DNA of 15,628 nt, taken from assembly GCA_030041195.1 (NCBI GenBank), contig JASHOI010000611.1:1-15628 (forward strand), given 5' to 3'. The stretch comes from Streptosporangiaceae bacterium (GTDB lineage: Bacteria; Actinomycetota; Actinomycetes; Streptosporangiales; Streptosporangiaceae). Made by a program: the position numbers and the translations under genes. Below, piece by piece: positions 7,515-14,077 of the stretch (position 1 is its first letter; every line of letters starts with the position of its first letter). The notes beneath the pieces are model-generated. The model was not told where the DNA came from. It did not search any database and saw only the letters and a list, made by a program, of their open reading frames with translations.

Positions 7515-7534
7515 CCGCGCACTGGGCAGCGCGG
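7515..7534 (+). terminator. G/C-only hairpin between the DUF1269 gene and rnhA
   Basis: A perfect 6-bp inverted repeat, CCGCGC (7515-7520) and GCGCGG (7529-7534), encloses an 8-base loop. No T-run follows, so termination would be weak. It lies 32 bases past the DUF1269 stop and directly abuts the presumed -10 element of rnhA, so it could instead be an operator. Confidence 0.3.
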
Positions 7535-7540
7535 TAACTT
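7535..7540 (+). promoter_or_regulatory. -10 element for a leaderless rnhA transcript
   Basis: TAACTT fits the TANNNT form of actinobacterial -10 elements and ends 6 bases before the rnhA ATG, which places the transcription start at or next to the start codon. There is no Shine-Dalgarno sequence before the ATG, which agrees with leaderless translation. No good -35 is visible. Confidence 0.45.
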
Positions 7541-7546
7541 GCCTGC

Positions 7547-8020
7547 ATGCCAGCCAAGCCGGCCGACGAGGCTGTGGAGATCTACACCGATGGCGCGTGC
7601 AGCGGCAACCCGGGCCCGGGCGGGTGGGGAGCCGTGCTGCTCTACCGGGGCCACGAGAAGGAGCTGTACGGAGGCGAGTCGGGGCGGACCACCAACAACC
7701 GCATGGAGCTGATGGCGGCGATCCAGGCGCTGGAGAGCCTGACCAGACCGGTCCCGGTCCGGCTGCACACCGACAGCGTGTACCTCCGGAACGGGGTCAC
7801 CAAGTGGCTGCCGGGCTGGAAGCGCAACGGCTGGAAGACAGCGGACAAGCACCCGGTCAAGAACGCTGACCTGTGGCAGCGGCTCGATGCTGCGGTGGGG
7901 CGCTACGACGTGGACTGGCTCTGGGTCAAAGGCCACGCCGGGAACCCCGGCAACGAGCGCGCCGATGCGCTCGCCAACCGCGGCATGGCAGCAGCGATCG
8001 GCGCGCAATCCGGCCGCTGA
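7547..8020 (+). CDS. rnhA: Ribonuclease HI
   Basis: This enzyme cuts the RNA strand of RNA/DNA hybrids (primers, R-loops, misincorporated ribonucleotides) in the cytoplasm, using two metal ions. The 157-residue protein has the full active site: Asp15 ([16 protein letters not shown]), Glu54 (NNRMELMA), Asp76 (HTDSVYL), His130 (VKGHAG) and Asp140 (NERADALA). Their spacing (39, 22, 54, 10) almost equals that of the E. coli enzyme (D10, E48, D70, H124, D134: 38, 22, 54, 10). The basic handle is represented by [13 protein letters not shown]. It is a stand-alone RNase HI without the acid-phosphatase fusion known from some actinobacterial RNase H proteins. The ATG at 7547 has no Shine-Dalgarno sequence and is probably read from a leaderless mRNA. 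It converges on the second CHAT gene with only 15 bases between the two stops. Confidence 0.96.
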   Translation: MPAKPADEAVEIYTDGACSGNPGPGGWGAVLLYRGHEKELYGGESGRTTNNRMELMAAIQALESLTRPVPVRLHTDSVYLRNGVTKWLPGWKRNGWKTADKHPVKNADLWQRLDAAVGRYDVDWLWVKGHAGNPGNERADALANRGMAAAIGAQSGR

Positions 8021-8025
8021 GCGGC
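8013..8025. terminator. Possible short bidirectional hairpin at the rnhA/CHAT gene junction
   Basis: GCCGC (8013-8017) and GCGGC (8021-8025) pair around a 3-base loop that is the rnhA stop codon TGA. It is the only inverted repeat I see in the 15-base gap between two convergent genes. The stem is short and no T-run follows, so termination is uncertain. Confidence 0.2.
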
Positions 8026-8035
8026 AGTCGTGCTG

Positions 8036-10741
8036 TCATGGCCCCAGGTGGATATACGGCGCCCAGAGCATCGGATTGGCCTGGGACCGAGGAAGCGACC
8101 GGATGGCCTCATGAAGAGCCTCTGCGGTTCGCGTGCAATCTGGCCATCCGTGGCGGGTGAGCCGTGCGTAGACGCGGCAGGCGATGTCAGGAGCTATTGA
8201 GTCATCGAGTTCCCAGCAGGCGGCGATAATGTGGCGATAACCGAGAAACTGCATCGCGGCTGCCAGGTGGATGGCCTCGTCAGGGTGTTGCGCGCTGCCC
8301 TTGGCAGTGCTGCAGGCTGACAGGAATGCCAGCTCCCGTGATCGTCCAGGCTGGCGGGCCAGATCACCGAGCGTGAGAAAATTATCCCACAGCGCAAAGC
8401 CACTGCGGTCCGGGTTATCGTAGTTCACGGTGGCATGACACGCAAAGTGCAGCCACGAATGGCCGCGCAGGCCGCTCAGGACGGCTTCTCGCGTCGCTTT
8501 AGACTCGAGAAGCTGCTGATGACCGGCCTCTGCGGGAAATCGATTCTTGAGCGCCGCCATTTCTGTCGCGACGGCAGGAAGCGCCGGCAGAGCGGGATGA
8601 TTTTCGATACCAACACTCAGCTGCCGCGCCCGCGTCAGCGCGGTGTCTGACTCTGGCGGGGCGAGCGCGCTCAGCTTAGTGGTGTATGAAGAGATAACTC
8701 TATCGAGCGCGCGGTCACCTTCGTGGTAAACGCTCCCATCCTTGTTATAGCGTCCTGCCGCGTGAAACGGCATGAAGCTCAATGGTCCCGCGGGGCACCA
8801 CCATACCCGTGGCCACGGATCATTGGCATTGCGGGCGCGTGTGTGCCCGATCTTGACCAGCACCGGTTCTGTGATCGTGCTCCACAGCCATCCCAGAATT
8901 TCGATGAGGGCAGCCCTGTCTCTGCTTGCCAGCGCCCTCACCAGCCGGTCTGCCTGCGCTTTGGCTTCCTCGAGGCGGAGATTCAGGTCGATCACTTGAA
9001 CGCGCGGTGCAGCGGGATGCGTGATGAGCGCGTGGCAGCCGTCCCTGCTGGGATTGATCATCACGACCGGCCCCCGGGCCGCTGGCCCGCGGGTCAGCCC
9101 GGCCGCGAGTTCGGAATACGGAACAGGCGCGAGGAAATGCCGGAATCCCGGCTTGGCCCGAATTTCGGACATGATCTCGTCACACTCCTGTGCCAGCCGT
9201 ATGCGTGTGTCATGCCGACCAGAAGCGAGATCAGAAGCGACCGTGCTTTTCATTGCATCACGCGCCGTACTGCTCTCCAGCGGGTTGTCCATAGTCATCC
9301 TGATGGCCTGCAGGCGCTCTGCGAGCGCGGGATAGCTCGCGGCCAGAGCCGCCAAATCGCTGCGCAGGCTGAGAGCCTGAGTCCACAGTACCGAGCGGCC
9401 CAGCTCAAGCAGTTCTACTGCGCGCTCGGCAGAGCCGGAAAGGACCGCGGCAGCGGCTGCTTCGCTGGCGAGCCCGGACCAATAGGCCAACTGCTCCTGG
9501 CGTTTCTCGCGGCTAAGGCCATGCCACGCCACTTTCGGCAAAAGCTCGACAGCCGCCGCGTACCCGTCAGCCGCTTCGCGTATATTCCCGGTATCTGCCG
9601 CGGCATTGGCCCACATGACCGCGGCAATCAGGCGAGCGCTGGACGGTCCTGCTGGAAGCGCAGCTGCATTTTGCCAGCATCTGATCGCCGCGGCCAGGTC
9701 GCTGTCCTGTCCGGTAAGCCGGTATCGAGCGAGCAGGGTTCTCCCAAGATCCGACAAGAGCCTCGCGCAATAAGGATCCCCCGGCGACGACGAACGGGCT
9801 GCGTCGTGGGCGATGCTAATCGCTGCCGTCAGATCCGCCGCATTGCTGGTCCGCGCGTAACGGGCGAACAAAGCACCGGTGAGATTGCCGGTTATCCTTG
9901 CTCTCCCAGGATCTGCGGGCACGCAGGCAGTGAGCGCCTTCCACAGTTCGCCGATCGCCGAGTCCAGGTCTGCCGGATCGCTGCTCGCCGTGAATCTTGC
10001 CAGCAGCGCGACGCCCAGGTTCGACAGCCGCCAGGCATGGCCGTTGCCCGGCGCCGGCGCCGTGGCGTCACGGGCCAGCGTGATGGCCTCATCAATATCG
10101 TGCAGGTCGCCGGACAACTCGAAGCGGACTCGCAACGACGTGCTGAGGTCCGTCAGGCACGTCGGCCGTTGCGGATCGCGCCGGCTGCTCGCCGCCACTG
10201 CCTGCCGACCGGCAAGGATCGCCGCCTCCAGGTCATCGGCGACACCATGCAACTCGAACCGGTTCTGCAGCGCGTTCCCCAGTCCGTTGAAGGCGCCCGC
10301 GCGGCCGGCGCGTCCGCCATGGACGGTGCGAACGGCCTCCCGAGCGGCTTCAATCGAGTCATCCAGGGCGTCCACGTTCCCGGTCAGTTCGAACCAGGCT
10401 AAGAGCGAGGCAGCCAGGTTTGCCTGGGTTCCGCTTAGCGACCGGTGGTTGACCGGCGTACCGGCCACCGCCTTTTTGCCAGTATCTATCGCCTTGGCCA
10501 GATCCTCGGCATTCCCGCAACTCAGAAACAGCATATGCAGAAAGCAGCCCACGTTCGAAAGATATACAGCCCGCACGGGGTGTCCGTCAGGTACCATGTC
10601 GGCTGCACGCTCGAATTCTGCTATCGCGCGTTTCAGAGCGCCGATGTCTCCCTGATTCCGGAATTTCTTAAGATCCCTGGCTCCCTTCAGCGGAAGGAGC
10701 AGTTCACCTGGAGATTTACCGTTCTTATTACCACGCGGCAT
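8036..10741 (-). CDS. CHAT domain protein with tandem TPR-like repeats
   Basis: This is a caspase-like protein of about 901 residues. Counted from the upstream ATG at 10762, repeat units start near 115, 160, 205, 248, 293 and 338, a period of about 45. Each has the form NLG-ALLARF, then a 10-12 residue turn, then DLDEAI. Another unit lies near 68. A helical linker follows, then the CHAT domain from about 560. The dyad is His776 (WLHFACHAT) and Cys817 (FLSACSTAKG), both intact, and the protein ends with PMLWAPYIHLGP. I prefer the ATG at 10741 because GAGG lies 9 bases upstream of it; the ATG at 10762 adds seven residues and has no Shine-Dalgarno sequence. Unlike the CHAT gene ending at 5199, it stands alone, with no sigma factor, second protease or NTPase beside it. 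CHAT proteins act in peptidase-based signalling and biological conflict; the trigger and target here are unknown. Confidence 0.9.
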   Translation of the reverse strand: MPRGNKNGKSPGELLLPLKGARDLKKFRNQGDIGALKRAIAEFERAADMVPDGHPVRAVYLSNVGCFLHMLFLSCGNAEDLAKAIDTGKKAVAGTPVNHRSLSGTQANLAASLLAWFELTGNVDALDDSIEAAREAVRTVHGGRAGRAGAFNGLGNALQNRFELHGVADDLEAAILAGRQAVAASSRRDPQRPTCLTDLSTSLRVRFELSGDLHDIDEAITLARDATAPAPGNGHAWRLSNLGVALLARFTASSDPADLDSAIGELWKALTACVPADPGRARITGNLTGALFARYARTSNAADLTAAISIAHDAARSSSPGDPYCARLLSDLGRTLLARYRLTGQDSDLAAAIRCWQNAAALPAGPSSARLIAAVMWANAAADTGNIREAADGYAAAVELLPKVAWHGLSREKRQEQLAYWSGLASEAAAAAVLSGSAERAVELLELGRSVLWTQALSLRSDLAALAASYPALAERLQAIRMTMDNPLESSTARDAMKSTVASDLASGRHDTRIRLAQECDEIMSEIRAKPGFRHFLAPVPYSELAAGLTRGPAARGPVVMINPSRDGCHALITHPAAPRVQVIDLNLRLEEAKAQADRLVRALASRDRAALIEILGWLWSTITEPVLVKIGHTRARNANDPWPRVWWCPAGPLSFMPFHAAGRYNKDGSVYHEGDRALDRVISSYTTKLSALAPPESDTALTRARQLSVGIENHPALPALPAVATEMAALKNRFPAEAGHQQLLESKATREAVLSGLRGHSWLHFACHATVNYDNPDRSGFALWDNFLTLGDLARQPGRSRELAFLSACSTAKGSAQHPDEAIHLAAAMQFLGYRHIIAACWELDDSIAPDIACRVYARLTRHGWPDCTRTAEALHEAIRSLPRSQANPMLWAPYIHLGP

Positions 10742-10867
10742 AGATGAGATCCTCAGTTCCATGGCGTCGCTGACAAAAGTGCTGCGAACAAGGGCATGCT
10801 AGTGCGGCAATCGCAGCAGCGTCTTGGAAATTTGCTGTGACGCAGGGCCTACCCGGATTGATAGTAA

Positions 10868-10892
10868 GTTTGCGCATATTTCGGCACGGTAG
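10868..10892 (+). promoter_or_regulatory. SigB/SigF-like promoter upstream of the DUF4331 gene
   Basis: GTTT (10868-10871) and CGGTAG (10887-10892) are 15 bases apart, the same spacing as at 6971-6995 and one base off GGGTAG. It would leave a leader of about 105 bases. A sigma-70-like alternative overlaps it: GTGACG (10837-10842), a 17-base spacer and GATAGT (10860-10865), each hexamer matching consensus at four of six bases. Both lie in the divergent gap between the second CHAT gene and the DUF4331 gene. Confidence 0.33.
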
Positions 10893-11004
10893 GTTGCTGC
10901 AAGCTCCGGCCCTTCCGTACCAGCGATGTCAGCTGGGCCGGTTTACGCGGTGGGGGCCACCGGGCAGGGTCGTTCCTGGTCAACCGGGACGAAGGGAGCT
11001 CTCA

Positions 11005-12027
11005 ATGTCGCATCACCTCGACACACCGCTGGCAGCCCAGAACGGCCAGCTGTACATCGACGACCTGTACGTCTTCCCCGGCGACGACAGCACGGTCCTG
11101 GTCATGGACGTCAACTCCAACATCACCGGCGTGTACGCCCAGCCAGGCTTCCACCCCGAGGCCCGCTACGAGTTCAAGGTGCACCTCGACGGAGCCGACT
11201 TCGAAACCCTCACCTACCGGGTGTCGTTCGAGGAGCCGGGCCCAGATGGGCGGCAGTCCCTGCAACTGCATGCTCTCAGCGGCTCCGAGGCACGCGAGGA
11301 CTCCGCAACGGGTGAGCTTGTCCTGGAAGGCCGCACCGGCGAGACGGCCAGCGCGCGAGGAATTCGGCTGTGGGCCGGCCGGATCCAAGATGCGTTCTAC
11401 ATCGACCTGTCGCTGCTGGCCATCGTCGACGCGGCGATAGCCAAGGGAACCGCGGCGGACCTCTCGGCGTGGCGGCCGGAGGCGGCGCGCAACAGCTTCG
11501 CCGGCACGACCGTCGAGGCGATCGTGCTGGAGGTATCCGACGAGCATCCGCTGCTGGGTCCCGGGACCCGCACGGGGGTGTGGTGCGCGACCAAGCTCGC
11601 CACCGATGCCGGCGGCTGGCGGCAGATCAACCGCGCCGGGCACCCGATGATGTGGCCGATCTTCTGGCCCGATGACACCGACTTCTCCAACCCGGCCAAC
11701 ACCCGGCACCCGTCCGAGGACTTCAACGCCGACGGCAGGCACGTCGGCGACCAGGTGGCCGCCGTTGTGGCGGCGATCGGGACCGCCGATGACCCGCGCG
11801 GTTACGGCGAGACCGTGGCCCGGGACCTGTTCCCCGATGTTCTGTCCTACGTGGTGGGAACACCGGCGGTCTACGGCTTCGCGGCCCGCAACGGCCGGAC
11901 CAGGGCCGACAATGCGCCTGAAGCGATGCTGTCCCTGGTCACCAACACCGCCGTGGCCTCCGGGCTCAAGCCGGCCGCCACCCACGACCAGCGGACCAGC
12001 AGCTTCCCCTACGTCGTCCCAGCCTGA
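11005..12027 (+). CDS. DUF4331 domain protein
   Basis: This 340-residue protein is of the DUF4331 type. It begins MSHHLDTPLAAQNGQLYIDD and continues with LYVFPGDDSTVLVMDVNSN and FHPEARYEFKVHLDG. Later family-like blocks are FYIDLSLLAIVDAA, NSFAGTTVEAIVLEV, GVWCATKLATDAGGWRQINR, then DDFNADGRHVGDQVAAVV and VVGTPAVYGFAARNG. The invariant-looking N-terminal HHLD and the repeated beta-strand blocks suggest a beta-propeller-like fold. No signal peptide is seen, although many DUF4331 relatives are exported. I chose the ATG at 11005 because GAAGGGAG at 10991-10998 lies 6 bases upstream; the open frame further upstream, to about 10837, has no start signal and is not family-like. The biochemical function is unknown. 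Its 3' end overlaps the convergent HAD gene by 19 bases. Confidence 0.88.
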   Translation: MSHHLDTPLAAQNGQLYIDDLYVFPGDDSTVLVMDVNSNITGVYAQPGFHPEARYEFKVHLDGADFETLTYRVSFEEPGPDGRQSLQLHALSGSEAREDSATGELVLEGRTGETASARGIRLWAGRIQDAFYIDLSLLAIVDAAIAKGTAADLSAWRPEAARNSFAGTTVEAIVLEVSDEHPLLGPGTRTGVWCATKLATDAGGWRQINRAGHPMMWPIFWPDDTDFSNPANTRHPSEDFNADGRHVGDQVAAVVAAIGTADDPRGYGETVARDLFPDVLSYVVGTPAVYGFAARNGRTRADNAPEAMLSLVTNTAVASGLKPAATHDQRTSSFPYVVPA

Positions 12028-12593
12028 CGCACCGCTGCGACCCAGCTCCTGAGCTCGCTGTGGGTAAGCGAGTCGTAGGTCACGTGCGCGTCGAGGACAG
12101 CACCGGGTGCTGACGGCACTCCGATCACGAACATCATGGCGGCCCGGGCGGACGCCACCCCGGTGCGGGAGTCCTCGAATGCCACGCTGCGCTCGGGTTC
12201 TGCGACCAGCCGCGCGCACGCGCTCAGGTACAGATCCGGTGCGGGCTTGGCACGTTCTGCGTCGTCGGACGACACGATGACCTCGAACAGGTCTGCCAGG
12301 CCCGCAGAGTTGAGTGCCGCGTCGACGAAGCGCCGCGGGCTGTTGCTGGCGACCGCGATCGGAATGCCTCGGTGGAGCAGGATCTCCGCCACGTCACGGG
12401 CGCCCGGAAGACCAAAGTACTCGGCCATCGCATCGCCGCCGGAGGCCAGTGAGCCGCCGATCAGGATCTGTTTTTGTTCTGGCCCGAAGCCGTGCCCATG
12501 TTCGCGAAAGATGGCGGTTTCCGCGCGCGTCCAAGCCCCCTCTGTCTCGGCGAGCAGGCCATCGCAGTCGAAGACGACGGCGGTCGACCTCAA
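12009..12593 (-). CDS. HAD-superfamily hydrolase (beta-phosphoglucomutase-like), shortened cap
   Basis: This is a phosphatase or phosphomutase-type HAD enzyme. Counted from a TTG at 12593 (194 residues), it shows motif I VVFDCDGLL with nucleophile Asp9 and Asp11, motif II Ser83 in AVASNS, motif III Lys116 in AKPAPDLY and motif IV Glu140-Asp141 in AFEDSRTGV. Lactococcal beta-phosphoglucomutase has D8, S114, K145 and D170. Spacing from II to IV agrees, but I to II is 74 instead of 106 residues, so about 30 residues of the helical cap are missing around GLPGARDVAEILL. The start is uncertain: there is no in-frame ATG or GTG close to motif I, and TTG at 12593 has no convincing Shine-Dalgarno sequence. 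A longer frame, to 12773, would run into the divergent methyltransferase gene and is composed of low-complexity Gly/Pro/Ser residues. The substrate is unknown. Confidence 0.82.
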   Translation of the reverse strand: MRSTAVVFDCDGLLAETEGAWTRAETAIFREHGHGFGPEQKQILIGGSLASGGDAMAEYFGLPGARDVAEILLHRGIPIAVASNSPRRFVDAALNSAGLADLFEVIVSSDDAERAKPAPDLYLSACARLVAEPERSVAFEDSRTGVASARAAMMFVIGVPSAPGAVLDAHVTYDSLTHSELRSWVAAVRQAGTT

Positions 12594-12732
12594 TGGGGAT
12601 CCACATGATTCCGGCTCTGTTCCGTGTCCTTGTCCCGGCCCATGCCCGAAGCCGTTCGCGCGGCCCGGTGTGCCAGACTCTTGATCGCGGGTGGCGGGGC
12701 GCGTCCAGCCCGGGTCAGACAGAGAGGCTGAT

Positions 12733-13566
12733 ATGAGTGAGCTTGCCGACGTCCCCCCTGGCGTCGACCCCACGAGGCCGAGCCCGGCCCGGCTGTACGA
12801 CTACTTCCTGGGCGGCACGAACAACTTTCCTGCCGACCGGGAAGCCGCGGAGTACCTGAAGGCCCGCATCCCTGACGTCGCCGACGCGCTCTGGGCCAAC
12901 CGGGGCTTTCATGGCCGCGCGGCCGTGTGGATGACCCGGCACGGAATCCGGCAGTTCCTCGACATCGGGTCGGGCCTGCCAACCCAGAACAACACGCACG
13001 AATCGGTGCACAGGGTCGCCCCGGAAGCCCGCGTGGTGTACGTCGACAATGACCCGATGGTGGCTGCGCACGCGGGCTCGCTGCTGGCCGCCGACGGGAC
13101 CACGTCGGTGATACTGGCTGATCTGCGGGAGCCGGAAGCACTGCTGAGCCATCCGGACCTGCTTCGGCTTATCGACCTCGCCGAGCCGACGGGGGTCCTG
13201 ATGACCGACGTCCTGCACTTCGTGCCCGACGATGACGACCCGTGGGGCCTGGTGGCCCAGTACATGGCCGCGGTCGCGCCTGGCAGCTATCTGGCGCTCT
13301 CCCACGGGACCGACGATAACTTGCCGCCGAGCCAGACTCAGGCCACCGCGGAAACGATGGCGAAAGCCACCGCAAACGTCCACGCGCGCTCGAGGGCCGA
13401 TGTGCAGCGGTTCTTCGAAGGCCTGGAATTGGTGCCGCCCTACGACGGCGCGCGGCCGGCGATCACGTACGCGGGCCTGTGGGGCGCGGAGGACCCCGAC
13501 GTCGCCGACACTGACGGGTCACGCGGCTTCTACTGCGGCGTCGCCCGCCGTGGAGGTTCGTCGTGA
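12733..13566 (+). CDS. SAM-dependent methyltransferase (Methyltransf_19/DUF574)
   Basis: This 277-residue protein belongs to an actinobacterial family of predicted S-adenosylmethionine-dependent methyltransferases. The family's N-terminal signature is clear at about 11-45: VDPTRPSPARLYDYFLGGTN, then NFPADREAAE. The SAM-binding glycine loop is FLDIGSGLPTQNNTHE (75-90), and the acidic ribose-binding end of strand 2 is VVYVDNDPMV (101-110). A further block, GVLMTDVLHFVPDDDDP, follows. The C-terminal segment has RSRADVQRFFEGLELVPP. The ATG at 12733 has AGAGAGG five bases upstream. The stop overlaps the next start as GTGA, so it is translated together with the DinB-like protein. The methyl acceptor is unknown for this family. 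It diverges from the HAD gene across about 139 bases, in which I see no convincing promoter. Confidence 0.93.
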   Translation: MSELADVPPGVDPTRPSPARLYDYFLGGTNNFPADREAAEYLKARIPDVADALWANRGFHGRAAVWMTRHGIRQFLDIGSGLPTQNNTHESVHRVAPEARVVYVDNDPMVAAHAGSLLAADGTTSVILADLREPEALLSHPDLLRLIDLAEPTGVLMTDVLHFVPDDDDPWGLVAQYMAAVAPGSYLALSHGTDDNLPPSQTQATAETMAKATANVHARSRADVQRFFEGLELVPPYDGARPAITYAGLWGAEDPDVADTDGSRGFYCGVARRGGSS

Positions 13567-14072
13567 CCGAGACCCCGAGCCGCAGTGAGCAGACCCTGGT
13601 CGGTTCCGAGCGGCAGCAGCTGGAGGCGTTCCTCGACGACAACCGCTCGGAACTGGCTGCCACGCTCGACGGCCTGACCGAGGAAGAGGCGCGCCGCAGC
13701 CTGGTGCCCTCGCTGACCACGGTGCTCGGGCTGGTCAAGCACGGCGCCTGGGTCGAGCGCGTCTGGTTCCAGGTCTCGCTGCTCGGCCGGAGCCGCGCCG
13801 AGCTGGGCGTATTCGAGCAGGGCGACGACAGCTTCCGGCTCGCCGCTGACGACAGCATCCCGTCGGTGGCCGCGGACTTCACCGCCGCGTGCGAGGAGTC
13901 ACGGGCTGCCGCGGCCGGTTACGATCTCGACGACCTGGTGCTGCACAACCGGCGCGGCCCGCTGACCCTGCGCTGGGTATACGCGCACATGATCGAGGAA
14001 CTCGCCCGGCACGCCGGGCACGCCGACATCCTGCGCGAGCAGATCCTCGCCGTGGACCAATTCCCGGATTGA
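13563..14072 (+). CDS. DinB family protein (DUF664 type)
   Basis: This 169-residue four-helix-bundle protein belongs to the DinB/DUF664 group, which includes metal-dependent thiol-S-transferases using mycothiol or bacillithiol. Family features are LTTVLGLVKHGAWVERVWFQ with metal-ligand candidate His60, a central FRLAADDSIPSVAADF, and the closing block LTLRWVYAHMIEELARHAGH with Glu145/146, His150 and His153 as the other ligand candidates. The GTG start overlaps the methyltransferase stop and has GGAGG at 13552-13556, six bases upstream, so it is well placed. The coupling to a methyltransferase and an amidohydrolase might mean a shared small-molecule modification or detoxification task, but that is inference. 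No partner thiol can be read from the sequence. Confidence 0.92.
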   Translation: MTETPSRSEQTLVGSERQQLEAFLDDNRSELAATLDGLTEEEARRSLVPSLTTVLGLVKHGAWVERVWFQVSLLGRSRAELGVFEQGDDSFRLAADDSIPSVAADFTAACEESRAAAAGYDLDDLVLHNRRGPLTLRWVYAHMIEELARHAGHADILREQILAVDQFPD

Positions 14073-14077
14073 GCCGC

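Noticed and set aside
8723..10402. Open frame of 559 codons on the plus strand
   Set aside because: It lies fully antisense to the second CHAT gene, whose motifs and repeats are clear. The translation is Arg/Gln/Pro-rich without family features, typical of a G/C-rich shadow frame.
10837..11004. 56-codon N-terminal extension of the DUF4331 protein
   Set aside because: The family N-terminus begins at the ATG at 11005, which has a good ribosome site. The region upstream looks like promoter and leader.
12594..12732. Promoters in the divergent HAD/methyltransferase gap
   Set aside because: TTGATC (12681-12686) and CAGACT (12674-12679) look promoter-like singly, but neither has a partner hexamer at a valid distance on either strand.
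13889..14077. 63-codon N-terminal extension of the amidohydrolase
   Set aside because: It overlaps the DinB gene in another frame and is Arg/Pro/Ala-rich. The normal amidohydrolase N-terminus starts at about 14078.
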